NCBI GenBank assembly: GCA_947452295.1
Contig: CANGCK010000012.1
Location: forward strand, 1 to 64,000
From: Sphingobacteriia bacterium
GTDB taxonomy: Bacteria > Bacteroidota > Bacteroidia > Chitinophagales > Chitinophagaceae
DNA length: 64,000 nt
Reading direction: 5' to 3'
Shown here: positions 6,891-15,113 of the stretch, in pieces
How the letters are laid out: each line of letters starts with the position of its first letter
How positions within the stretch are numbered: position 1 is the stretch's first letter
Notes under the pieces: model-generated
What the model saw: the letters and a program-made list of their open reading frames with translations, nothing else
Database searches by the model: none
Told to the model about the DNA's origin: nothing
Made by a program: the position numbers and the translations under genes

Positions 6891-8909
6891 ATGAAAAACA
6901 TCAAAATCTCTCTTCTTGCGGTAACCGTGCTTTTTGCATCTTGCAGCAATAATGAAGAATTGGTCTCTGGTATTACCAAAAAGAATATGGATACCTTAGT
7001 AAAACCAGGTGATAACTTCGACCGTTTCGTTAATGGAACTTGGGCTAAAAACAACAAAATTCCTGCAGATAAAGCATCATATGGTGCTTTTGATATGCTG
7101 TATGACAAATCGCAACAAGACGTTAAAGACATCATTGAAGAAGCTTCAAAAGGAAGTTTTTCTGAAGGTTCAGACCAGCAAAAAATTGGAGATTACTATA
7201 GCTCTTATACAAATCGTAAAGACCGTGATGCTAAAGGCGTTACTCCTATTCAATTTGAATTAAAATCTATTGATGGTATCGAAAATTACACTGATTTAGC
7301 CACTTATTTTGGTAAAGCCAATAGAACTGGCGTATCAATTCCTTTTTCGGTTGCTGTTACAGAAGATTTTAAAGATCCCAAAAAATATACTGTAGTGACT
7401 TGGCAGGGTGGTTTAGGACTTCCTGAAAGAGAGTACTATCTTCAGAACGATGTTAAAATGTTGGACATTCGTAAAAAATATGTAGCGCATATCGAAAAAA
7501 TGTGGCAACTAGTTGGATTACCAAATGGCGCTGAAAGCGCGGCTAAAGTTATGGCTTTAGAAACTACTTTGGCAACCAACCACATGAAAAAAGAGGACAC
7601 TCGTAACACAGCAGCGCTTTACAACAAATATGCTTTAACCGATTTAAAATTGTTAATGCCAGATTTTGATTGGACAGCTATGTTAAAAAATGCAGGGGTT
7701 GCTAACGAAAAAAATATTGTGATTGCTCAAGTAGCTTATACAAAAAGTTTAAACAATATCATCAAAAATACACCTATTGAAACTTGGAAAACGTATTTAA
7801 AATGGAGTTTGATAAACAACACCGCCGGCTACTTAAATACCGCTTTAGACAAACAGAACTTCGAATTCTACGGAAAGACATTGAACGGAACAGAACAACA
7901 AGAAGAAGATTGGAAAAGAGCTGTTAGTGCTGTAAATGGTAGTTTGGGTGAAATTGTTGGTAAAGTATATGTAAAAAAACACTTTACTCCAAAAGCTAAA
8001 GAACGTATGACGGATATGGTGAAAAACCTACTTAAAGCATACGCAGCAAGTATCAAAGAATTAGATTGGATGAGTGCCAACACTAAAAAAGAAGCACTTG
8101 CCAAAGTAGATAAATTCATGATTAAAATTGGTTACCCAGACAAATGGAGAGATTACGCTGCATTAAAAGTAGCTAAGAATGATTTTTTCGGCAATGCAAC
8201 AAGAGCTACCGAATTTGAATACAATCGTATGTTAAATAAATTAGGAAAACCTGTTGATAGAGCTGAATGGGGCATGAATCCACAAACAGTGAATGCATAT
8301 TACAACCCTACACTTAATGAGATCGTTTTTCCAGCAGCAATTCTTCAACCGCCTTTCTTTAATTTAGCTGCAGATGATGCTGTAAATTATGGTGGAATTG
8401 GTGCCGTAATTGGGCACGAAATCGGACACGGATTTGACGATCAAGGAAGTACTTTTGATGGTGAAGGTGTAATGAGAAATTGGTGGACACCACAAGATTT
8501 AACAGCATTTCAAACAAGAACAAAAGCGCTTGTTGACCAATACAACAGTTTTAAAGCATTTCCAGATTTAAACCTTAATGGAAGTTTTACGCTTGGCGAA
8601 AACATTGGCGACTTAGGTGGATTGAGCATCGCTCTTAAAGCTTACAAAATGTCACTAAACGGAAAAGAAGCTCCTAAAATGGACGGTTACACAGGAATTC
8701 AAAGAGTGTTCCTTGGTTGGGGTCAAGTTTGGTTAGATAAATCTCGTGAAGAAGCCTTGAGAACTCAAGTAGCTTCCGACCCACATTCACCTGCAAAATT
8801 TAGAATTAATTTGGTGGTTAGAAACATCCCAGAATTCTACGAAGCATTCAACGTAAAAGCATCGGATTCGCTTTATTTGGCTCCAGAAAAAAGAGTTAAA
8901 ATTTGGTAA
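6891..8909 (+). CDS. M13 family zinc metalloendopeptidase (neprilysin/PepO-like), lipoprotein
   Basis: A 672-residue protein, full length for the family. The signal peptide ends VLFASCS, a lipobox with Cys near residue 19. FDRFVNGTWAKNNKIPADK and LPEREYYL belong to the peptidase M13 N domain. The catalytic domain has NAYYNPTLNEIVFPAAILQPPF, the zinc motif HEIGH (about residues 508-512) with Glu catalysis, and ENIGDLGG (E about 570 as third zinc ligand, Asp four residues on). WGQVWLDKSREE and the C-terminal KRVKIW complete the fold. It probably degrades peptides outside the inner membrane. Its codon use looks slightly richer in C and G than its neighbours, and it sits between a repeat remnant and tRNA-like copy 3, so it may be cargo. 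Confidence 0.92.
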   Translation: MKNIKISLLAVTVLFASCSNNEELVSGITKKNMDTLVKPGDNFDRFVNGTWAKNNKIPADKASYGAFDMLYDKSQQDVKDIIEEASKGSFSEGSDQQKIGDYYSSYTNRKDRDAKGVTPIQFELKSIDGIENYTDLATYFGKANRTGVSIPFSVAVTEDFKDPKKYTVVTWQGGLGLPEREYYLQNDVKMLDIRKKYVAHIEKMWQLVGLPNGAESAAKVMALETTLATNHMKKEDTRNTAALYNKYALTDLKLLMPDFDWTAMLKNAGVANEKNIVIAQVAYTKSLNNIIKNTPIETWKTYLKWSLINNTAGYLNTALDKQNFEFYGKTLNGTEQQEEDWKRAVSAVNGSLGEIVGKVYVKKHFTPKAKERMTDMVKNLLKAYAASIKELDWMSANTKKEALAKVDKFMIKIGYPDKWRDYAALKVAKNDFFGNATRATEFEYNRMLNKLGKPVDRAEWGMNPQTVNAYYNPTLNEIVFPAAILQPPFFNLAADDAVNYGGIGAVIGHEIGHGFDDQGSTFDGEGVMRNWWTPQDLTAFQTRTKALVDQYNSFKAFPDLNLNGSFTLGENIGDLGGLSIALKAYKMSLNGKEAPKMDGYTGIQRVFLGWGQVWLDKSREEALRTQVASDPHSPAKFRINLVVRNIPEFYEAFNVKASDSLYLAPEKRVKIW

Positions 8910-8970
8910 AAAAATTCAAATCAATAATCTAACCGATCTTAATTTAATAGTGTATAACGGAATTAATTTT

Positions 8971-9011
8971 ATGAGAACCCCTGAGGTCTCGGGTTCAAAT
9001 TCCGATCTCGC
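8971..9011 (+). repeat. tRNA-Met-like 3' half, copy 3
   Basis: AACCCCTGAGGTC followed by T arm TCGGG-TTCAAAT-TCCGA and acceptor strand TCTCGC matches copies 1 and 2. The anticodon loop is no longer recognisable (ATGAGAA in place of TTCATAA). It is the most diverged at its 5' end and marks the right edge of the patch. Confidence 0.68.
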
Positions 9012-9023
9012 AATATGAAAATC

Positions 9024-9051
9024 AAGGACTTACGTTAAATCGTGGGTTCTT
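9024..9051 (+). terminator. Rho-independent terminator after tRNA-like copy 3
   Basis: Stem AAGGACTTACG / CGTGGGTTCTT (11 pairs including several G-T) around TTAAAT, then a T run. It is related to the hairpin at 5491-5518 and shares its right half with the remnant at 6724-6741. Confidence 0.72.
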
Positions 9052-9082
9052 TTTTGTTTGTGTGTGAGTTTTTGATTTATTC

Positions 9083-9715
9083 CTATTTTTCAGAAATACC
9101 AATGTATTTTTTAAATTCAGTTTGATTTTCTGCTTGTTTTATTAAAAAGTCTGCTACATCTGCTCTATTGATTCCGCTTATATTAATTCCTTTGAATAAT
9201 TTATTTTCAACACGGTATTTTTCTGTCAATTCATTGTCTAATAACCTTCCTGGCCTCACAACTGTCCAATTCAGATCTGATTCAGTGATAATTTCTTCCA
9301 TTTTAGTTTTGTCAGCATATACATCTTTTAAAAAGTATTTTAAAAACATCTTTACTAACCAAGAAACATAATGTTTACTTTCTCCAGCTCCGAATCCTGT
9401 TACAAAAATAAATGGACTATTTATTTTGTTCTCCTTATGTATTTCCACAATTAATTTTGCGAAATCTGAAAATAGGGTAGTAGCTTTCATTTTCTTACCA
9501 GTCCCCAATGTTACAATTATAGCTTCTGCATTTTGGATTGAATTTAATAAGTCTGCTTTATTAGTTGCATCACCAAGTATCATAGTTAACGATTTTTTCT
9601 CTTCTATATCAATTTCAGATCGAGAAAGGGTCGTTATCGAATGCTTTCTATTTAATCCTCTTTTTACTGTTTCTATTCCTATTCCAACCGAGGCTCCAAT
9701 TATAGTTATATTCAT
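9083..9715 (-). CDS. NAD(P)-binding atypical short-chain dehydrogenase / NmrA-like protein
   Basis: A 210-residue protein. The N-terminal Rossmann motif MNITIIGASVGIGIETVKRGL is a variant of GxxGxxG. MILGDATNKADLLNSIQNAEAIIVTLG, FIFVTGFGAGES and WTVVRPGRLLDNELT follow the NAD(P)H-binding (SDR_a5/NmrA-like) family. The Tyr-x3-Lys catalytic pair of classical SDRs is absent, so it may be a redox sensor or an isomerase-type enzyme, not a classical dehydrogenase. It is transcribed alone, convergent with tRNA-like copy 3, and separated from the SbtA gene by 144 bases. Confidence 0.75.
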   Translation of the reverse strand: MNITIIGASVGIGIETVKRGLNRKHSITTLSRSEIDIEEKKSLTMILGDATNKADLLNSIQNAEAIIVTLGTGKKMKATTLFSDFAKLIVEIHKENKINSPFIFVTGFGAGESKHYVSWLVKMFLKYFLKDVYADKTKMEEIITESDLNWTVVRPGRLLDNELTEKYRVENKLFKGINISGINRADVADFLIKQAENQTEFKKYIGISEK

Positions 9716-9859
9716 TTTTTTATTTATTTCGTTTTTTAAAATATCAAATATGTCCGTAAATGTACTGTAAAGATTTTTGGTTTTAGGCTCCCCTAAAACA
9801 GTATATCTATTATTGCAAAAAAAGTAATACTATCATATGTTTAATTTTAACTATCATTT

Positions 9860-10822
9860 TTAAGTATTTTGTACAATTATAAAATAGAGTGGCATACCGA
9901 TTGTTATATTAATAGGGAAGGTTACAGCAAGAGCCATTGGTAAGAAAAGCCCAGGATTTGCCTTAGGAACTGAAATTTTCATAGCCGCTGGAACTGCAAT
10001 GTAAGAGGCACTTGCGGCTAATATTGCAAATATAAACCGATTGGTTATGTCTTGTGTTACAAAGGAACTTAATATTGCAAAGATAGAACCGTTAAAAAGT
10101 GGAATTAAAATGGCAAAAATTATTGGAAACCAACCAAATGAGAAAAATGCTTTTAACTTTCTGCCACTTGTAATACCCATGTCTAAAAGAAAAATTGCAA
10201 GAAATCCTTTAAAGAGGTCATTAGTAAATGGTTTTATTCCTTCTGCTTGCTTGGCATTAGCTACATAACCAATAATCAAACTGCCAAGAATAAGTAAAAC
10301 ACTGCCATTTGTAAAAGAATGGTGTATCACGCTTCTTTTATTTATTTTATTGGATTCGTCCTTGTTAAATATCGAGATTAAAATCAATCCAATGATTATT
10401 GCAGGCGATTCCATCAAAGCCATAATTGCTACCATATGTCCATGGAGGGATAGCTGCTGAGATTCTAGGTAAGAAACTGCAGTTACAAATGTAACAGCAC
10501 TTACCGAGCCATAAGCAGCGGCTATGGCTCCAGCATCAAACACGTTCAATTTTCTTTTAAGTATAAAGAAAGAATAGAGTGGTATAACTGAAGAAATAGA
10601 AACACCAAATAACATTGACCATCCTATTTCTATTGTAAACACCTCGTGCGATAATTCTTGACCACCTTTAAACCCTATTGCAAACAAAAGGTACAACGAA
10701 ATGAATTTTGATGAATTTTCTGGTATTTCTAAATCACTTTTTAAATAAACGGCAAAAACACCAAGCACAAAAAAGAGTAATGCTGGGTTTGTTAGGTTGT
10801 CAATAAGTAAATTATAATTCAT
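9860..10822 (-). CDS. sbtA: SbtA-like sodium-dependent bicarbonate transporter
   Basis: A 320-residue protein with about ten membrane helices. It opens NLTNPALLFFVLGVFAVYLKSDLEIPE, then FAIGFKGGQEL and GAIAAAYGSVSAVTFVTA. The second half repeats the fold with FLLDMGITSGRKL and ASASYIAVPAAMKISVPKANPGLFLPMALAVTFPINITIGMPLY. These are signatures of the SbtA (former DUF897) family, high-affinity Na+/HCO3- symporters first known in cyanobacteria. It lies last in a - strand cluster with dihydroorotase and opposite a LysR regulator. In a heterotroph the likely purpose is bicarbonate for carboxylations and carbamoyl-phosphate at low CO2. No SbtB-like PII gene is visible. Confidence 0.85.
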   Translation of the reverse strand: MNYNLLIDNLTNPALLFFVLGVFAVYLKSDLEIPENSSKFISLYLLFAIGFKGGQELSHEVFTIEIGWSMLFGVSISSVIPLYSFFILKRKLNVFDAGAIAAAYGSVSAVTFVTAVSYLESQQLSLHGHMVAIMALMESPAIIIGLILISIFNKDESNKINKRSVIHHSFTNGSVLLILGSLIIGYVANAKQAEGIKPFTNDLFKGFLAIFLLDMGITSGRKLKAFFSFGWFPIIFAILIPLFNGSIFAILSSFVTQDITNRFIFAILAASASYIAVPAAMKISVPKANPGLFLPMALAVTFPINITIGMPLYFIIVQNT

Positions 10823-10905
10823 GTGTGATGTTATTTTTTTTCTTTATTTACTATAAAAGCGTTCATACTTTGAAGGGACAAAAAATTTGAATCTAATTAA
10901 TCATA

Positions 10906-12258
10906 CTATCTAAATTTTGAAAAATTTAATCTTTTTCCAATTTCATTTTGATTTATGACACCATTTTCATAAACAATATTTCCATTTACAAATGTTTTTA
11001 CAATTTTACTTTTAAAGAATTGATTTTCAAATGGAGACCACTGGCATTTATAAAGTGTGTTTTCGGGAGTTACCTTCCAAGTATTATTCAAATCCAGTAT
11101 TACTAAATCAGCATAATACCCTTCCCGAACATAGCCCCGATCTTTAATCCTGTATATTTCAGCAACATGATGACTCATTTTTTCAACTAATTTTTCAATA
11201 CTAATTTTCCCTTTATGAACTAATTCAAGCATTGCCGGTAAAGCATGTTGCACCAAAGGACCACCAGATAATGACTTGAAATAATTATTACTTTTTTCTA
11301 CTATGGTATGGGGTGCATGGTCAGTTGCTATAATATCAATTCTATTATCCAAAAGCGCTGATAACAATCCATTCTTATCTTCTTGTGTTTTAATTGCTGG
11401 ATTCCATTTTATCTTAGCACCTAAATTTTCATAATCTTTATCTGAAAACCAAAGATGATGCACACAGGCTTCAGCGGTAATTCTTTTTTGTCGAATAGGG
11501 TATTTATTTTCGAATAAATTGGCTTCTGCAAGCGTAGAAATGTGAAAAAAATGCAACCTATTATTGTACTTTTTAGCAATTTCCAAAACACGTTTTGTGG
11601 CAGTAAGACAAGCCTCTTCGCTTCTAATTTTTGGATGTAATTCAAATGGAATGTTTTCCCCATACATATTGCGATAATGATTTGTATTGTTTTTTATAAT
11701 TCCATCATCTTCGCTATGTAATGCAACCAAAGATTCTGTTCGATTGAAAAGTTTTTCTAAAAATTCTGGATAATTTGCTAATATCCCTTCGTCATTATTA
11801 AAATATAATCCATCATCCGTTATGCCACAAACATTTTCATTGTTAATTTTTAATGTTTCCTCTATATTCGATTGATTAATTCCCATAAAAAAGGAATAGT
11901 TGGCTATTGATGTTTTTGATGCAATAAGATATTTTTCTTCTAGCAACTCAATTGTTAAAGTGTTTGGAATTGTATTTGGCATTTCCATAAAAGAGGTTAT
12001 TCCGCCAGCAATTGCTGCCCTTGATTCAGAATAAATATTTCCTTTATGAATTAAACCTGGTTCACGAAAGTGTACTTGGTCATCAATTATTCCAGGTAAC
12101 AAATACAGTCCTTCTGCATTAATTTCCTTAATTGCACCTGCACCAGCATAATTAATTGAAGTATCTATTTTTTCAATACGTTCATTTGAAATTAAAACGT
12201 CTGCAACATTATTATTGCCTTCATTTACAATGCAAGCATTCCGTATAATTGTTTTCAT
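10906..12258 (-). CDS. pyrC: dihydroorotase
   Basis: A 450-residue protein of the cyclic amidohydrolase family, catalysing ring closure of N-carbamoyl-aspartate to dihydroorotate in pyrimidine synthesis. Visible features: LLPGIIDDQVHFREPG (55-68), AAIAGGITSFMEMPNT, LHFFHISTLAEA, EACVHHLWF, and IIATDHAPHT with the catalytic Asp near residue 312. The usual DxHxH metal motif reads D-D-Q-V-H: the first His is Gln. I recall this as a common variant in Bacteroidota and it need not mean inactivity. The gene sits 83 bases upstream of the bicarbonate transporter gene, and bicarbonate is the distant precursor of its substrate. Confidence 0.9.
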   Translation of the reverse strand: MKTIIRNACIVNEGNNNVADVLISNERIEKIDTSINYAGAGAIKEINAEGLYLLPGIIDDQVHFREPGLIHKGNIYSESRAAIAGGITSFMEMPNTIPNTLTIELLEEKYLIASKTSIANYSFFMGINQSNIEETLKINNENVCGITDDGLYFNNDEGILANYPEFLEKLFNRTESLVALHSEDDGIIKNNTNHYRNMYGENIPFELHPKIRSEEACLTATKRVLEIAKKYNNRLHFFHISTLAEANLFENKYPIRQKRITAEACVHHLWFSDKDYENLGAKIKWNPAIKTQEDKNGLLSALLDNRIDIIATDHAPHTIVEKSNNYFKSLSGGPLVQHALPAMLELVHKGKISIEKLVEKMSHHVAEIYRIKDRGYVREGYYADLVILDLNNTWKVTPENTLYKCQWSPFENQFFKSKIVKTFVNGNIVYENGVINQNEIGKRLNFSKFR

Positions 12259-12282
12259 CTAATCGTTTTTTGTTGCTATTTC

Positions 12283-12522
12283 TTATTTGTCAATAATATT
12301 TTTGACAAATTCTTTATCTGATCATCTTTCGGCAATAAAATCATCTAGTTTATTTTGGTTAAAAAGTTGCATTCGGAGTATAAAAAAATTTGATGCTTTA
12401 TTGAATTCTCAAGCATATGATAAAATTTCCTGCTAAACCTTATACTGTTTCAGTTGGAATTGCAATTAGTCCTTTTACTTAAGTATTTCCTTTGCTTTTG
12501 TAATATCTTTATTTATCATCAT
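12283..12522 (-). pseudogene. decayed gene with a Sua5/YrdC (TsaC) start
   Basis: Read on the - strand, ATG at 12519-12517 opens MINKDITKAKEILK and stops. After a frameshift at 12476-12477 the next frame gives KGLIAIPTETV, stop, GLAGNF (12475-12422). That is the Sua5/YrdC/TsaC signature (IPTETVYGLAGN) with the Tyr codon turned into TAA. Further on, another frame gives FFILRMQLFNQNKLDDFIAE and, after a TGA, KEFVKNIIDK ending at 12283. So the bases hold the start of a threonylcarbamoyl-adenylate synthase-like gene joined to a tail I cannot place, with at least two stops and one frameshift. Confidence 0.6.
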
Positions 12523-12527
12523 TCTTT

Positions 12528-13364
12528 TTATGGGTTACAAAGATCACAGTACATAGGGTCTTCTGCTTGTTTCCCTTTTGGATATTTCTCTTCTTTTTTA
12601 TAACTACATTTTTGGCAAGAATAGATATAACTTATTGTGCTTCGTGTTGGGAAATTGCATATTTCACATGGCAATCCTTCTTTTGCGTCCGTAATTCCAA
12701 ATCCTGGCATATTGCAAACGGGACAAAGAACTTTTAATTTTTCACTTAATTTTTTAGCTGCGCTTTCAATCACTTTCATCCTAGTAGGGTTGTACATTGC
12801 ACGCATATCAGTTTCTATGTAAGCTGTTCCGAATTTATCAATTAAACTATAGAAAACATTGATTAACTGCTCTTCATTAGTTATTCCTTTAACAATGTCT
12901 GCATATTCGTCTCTTGATTTTCTTAGGATTAAACCGTGTGAAGGGAAATTTGTATTGGCTGCAAACTCCAATAACATTTTTTCATTTTTTATTTCTGACC
13001 CATTGAAATTGGTTTCTGTACTTAGTTCTCTAGCAATAATCTCTAAACCATTTTTCTTGTCAATTAAGATTAAAATTTCATCATCTGCAGGAATAAAAAA
13101 TATAGTTGGATGTGAACCAAAAGAACCTTCGCTGGCAATAGCTAAATCGCAATTAGTTAATTCCATTGCCATATTGCATTTATTTCTGGCCGTAGTTATA
13201 GGATCATCTTTTCTTTCAACTTCTCCTGTGAAAGTTCCAAGTTTATCTGTATCCAAATCTAAAGCAACTAAACATTTTACACCAAATTCTTTTTCTAAAA
13301 TTGGAGCAATCACTTTTTCTTTACCGTGTTTTGTCGCTATTACTAATTGTCTTCCTTTAAACAT
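12528..13364 (-). CDS. DUF6671 family protein with C-terminal zinc-ribbon cysteines
   Basis: A 278-residue protein. The N-terminal ~200 residues (RQLVIATKHGKEKVIAPILE, GTFTGEVERKDDPITTARNKC, DLAIASEGSFGSHPTIFF) match what I know as DUF6671. The conserved ATKHGKE, T-G-E-v-x-R and ASEGSFGPHP segments look like an active site, but no activity is established. The C-terminus holds four Cys pairs (CPVCNMPGFG, CEICNFP, CQKCSYKK, CDLCNP), which look like two zinc ribbons. It is in a - strand run with decayed genes on both sides (11 bases after one, 5 before the other), so it was probably part of a longer operon. Confidence 0.75.
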   Translation of the reverse strand: MFKGRQLVIATKHGKEKVIAPILEKEFGVKCLVALDLDTDKLGTFTGEVERKDDPITTARNKCNMAMELTNCDLAIASEGSFGSHPTIFFIPADDEILILIDKKNGLEIIARELSTETNFNGSEIKNEKMLLEFAANTNFPSHGLILRKSRDEYADIVKGITNEEQLINVFYSLIDKFGTAYIETDMRAMYNPTRMKVIESAAKKLSEKLKVLCPVCNMPGFGITDAKEGLPCEICNFPTRSTISYIYSCQKCSYKKEEKYPKGKQAEDPMYCDLCNP

Positions 13365-13375
13365 TAGTCCGCATT

Positions 13376-13649
13376 TTAAAGGAGTGAAATATATATATCT
13401 GAACTAACTACAAGCTTATTGTTTTTCGCTTTAGCTTCAGATAAAATCTCCTCTTATTTTTTCATTTCGTTTCTTAGCACTGGAATCTTTTTTGCGCGAT
13501 AACATAATCTTTTCCACTTCGTTCTTGTAAACTCCAACTTTTATACAATGGGAATAGATTTTTTAGGATATAATATTCATTAAAATCTCCTTTGTTTCAT
13601 CATACTTGAAATTGCCATCAATAATTGTAAGTGTTTCATTTATTTTCAT
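13376..13649 (-). pseudogene. frameshifted small gene (~90 residues originally)
   Basis: Three pieces in different - strand frames join into one plausible small protein. ATG at 13649 gives KINETLTIIDGNFKYDETKE... ending NIIS-stop; a middle piece reads SLQERSGKDYVIAQKRF; a last piece reads ILSEAKAKNNKLVVSSDIY and ends at TAA 13376. I recall small Bacteroidota proteins with the order LTLIDGxF...A(K)EILMN / FSSQERFGKDD / IxISSEI. The match suggests an originally intact gene broken by at least two indels and a stop. Its start overlaps the end of the upstream membrane-protein gene, as in an operon. Confidence 0.5.
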
Positions 13650-13818
13650 CAATATTTGCATTTTGAGTTGTCATTAATTTAGAGAGTAAAGCTCCTGCTA
13701 TTATTCCTATGGAAGCGAATAGTTGACTATTAAGAATATCTTTAGTTAAAAAAGCCATAATTCCAAAGACAATCATTAATAATACGCACACATTGATTTT
13801 TATCTCATTTAATTTCAT
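13636..13818 (-). CDS. small two-helix membrane protein
   Basis: A 60-residue protein with two hydrophobic segments (about 8-25 VCVLLMIVFGIMAFLTK and 31-47 LFASIGIIAGALLSKLM) and a hydrophilic tail. No family recognised. It is the first gene of the - strand cluster that faces the LysR gene, with about 195 bases between. It could encode a small partner of the transporter or be a leftover of the same decay seen downstream. Confidence 0.45.
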   Translation of the reverse strand: MKLNEIKINVCVLLMIVFGIMAFLTKDILNSQLFASIGIIAGALLSKLMTTQNANIDENK

Positions 13819-14012
13819 TCTAATTAGTTTTTAATTAATACTTCTATTATTGGTTTTTGATTTGATACATTTATTTTGATTTCCTATTAATTACACTTTC
13901 TATTTATTGTTCTCTCTTCACGTTCCATATAATTTTATTTAATGAGCAAATTTGAGATCTTTTTATATATAAATAATATTTAACTTTATTATATTTGACA
14001 TAAATATAATTT

Positions 14013-14930
14013 ATGAACTATACTATTAGCCAATTAAAGATCTTTTTAAAAGTGGTTGAATTTGGAAGTATAACAAAAGCGGCTGATGAATTACATTTAA
14101 CGCAACCAGCAGTATCTATCCAAATAAAAAACTTTCAGAAAGATTTTAAATTCCCATTAACTGAGATTATTAATAAAAAACTTTTCGTAACTGATTTTGG
14201 CAGAGAAATAGCCAGTGCTTGTGAGAATATATTAAACGAGCTTGAAATTATCAATTACAAAAGCCTAGGGTATAACGATAATTATACAGGTAAATTGAAA
14301 ATTTCGATTGTTTCAACAGGAAAGTATATTATGCCGTATTATTTAGCAGATTTTTTAAATGAACATCCTGATGTAGACTTATTGATGGATGTAACTAATA
14401 AATCAAAAGTTATATCTAGTTTAGAAAAAAATGAAATTGATTTCGCACTTATTTCAATTTTACCAGATAATCTGAATGTTATAGAGCTTGAATTAATAGA
14501 GAACCAGTTATACCTTGTTGGGAATAAAGAAATTGCAGATGAAATTATAAAGAATAATAAATTTATAGATAGTAAACCTTTTATCTATAGAGAACCAGGA
14601 TCGGGTACAAGACAAATGATGGAAAAGTTTATCAGCAAAAATAAATTTCATACCAAAAAGAAAATTGAGCTTACTTCTAATGAGGCAGTTAAACAAGCGG
14701 TTTTGGCAGGTATTGGCATTTCCATCATGCCCATCATTGGAATTAAGTCAGAAATAGCATCTGGTAATCTTAAGATTATAGAAACCAAAGGGCTTCCTAT
14801 TACCACTAAATGGAGATTGGTTTGGTTAAAAGAAAAAAAATTAAGCCCAATAGCCAAACATTATATCGACTATCTAAAGAAAGTAAAGGATAATATCAAT
14901 AAAGTATCATTTTCAATACCAAAGATTTAA
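14013..14930 (+). CDS. LysR family transcriptional regulator (CbbR/CmpR-like)
   Basis: A 305-residue protein. The N-terminal winged helix (ISQLKIFLKVVEFGSITKAADELHLTQPAVSIQIKNFQ, residues 4-42) is a standard LysR DNA-binding domain. The effector domain (about 90-290) has GKLKISIVSTGKYIMPYYLADF, YREPGSGTRQMME and AVLAGIGISIMPIIG. The YREPGSGTR element is typical of CbbR/CmpR/CysB-type sensors. It is divergent from the - strand cluster with the bicarbonate transporter, the usual place for a regulator of such genes, so control by a CO2-related metabolite is inferred. A TATATTTG box (13990-13997) 15 bases before the start resembles the Bacteroidota -7 element. Confidence 0.85.
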   Translation: MNYTISQLKIFLKVVEFGSITKAADELHLTQPAVSIQIKNFQKDFKFPLTEIINKKLFVTDFGREIASACENILNELEIINYKSLGYNDNYTGKLKISIVSTGKYIMPYYLADFLNEHPDVDLLMDVTNKSKVISSLEKNEIDFALISILPDNLNVIELELIENQLYLVGNKEIADEIIKNNKFIDSKPFIYREPGSGTRQMMEKFISKNKFHTKKKIELTSNEAVKQAVLAGIGISIMPIIGIKSEIASGNLKIIETKGLPITTKWRLVWLKEKKLSPIAKHYIDYLKKVKDNINKVSFSIPKI

Positions 14931-15095
14931 ATTATTTTTTTTAGCAATAACTAAAGCAACAAGTAAATTAGGCACCCAACAAAGCCATGCAAGGTATGGG
15001 TAGAATACCTCAAAAGGCGTACCACTTGCGAAACCTAATCCCAATCCAGTAAGCAAAGTAACTGCTGCAAATGTGAGTGCAAAATTGATAAACAT
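14913..15095 (-). CDS. small two-helix membrane protein
   Basis: A 60-residue protein with two hydrophobic helices (about 3-22 and 30-51) ending in AKKNNLNLWY. No family recognised. It begins 18 bases after the SGNH hydrolase gene on the same strand, with an AGGAGG overlapping the region just after that gene's stop, and converges on the LysR gene, overlapping its end by 18 bases. The context suggests co-transcription with the hydrolase. Confidence 0.5.
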   Translation of the reverse strand: MFINFALTFAAVTLLTGLGLGFASGTPFEVFYPYLAWLCWVPNLLVALVIAKKNNLNLWY

Positions 15096-15113
15096 CCAAT
15101 AATGGGGGGCCTC

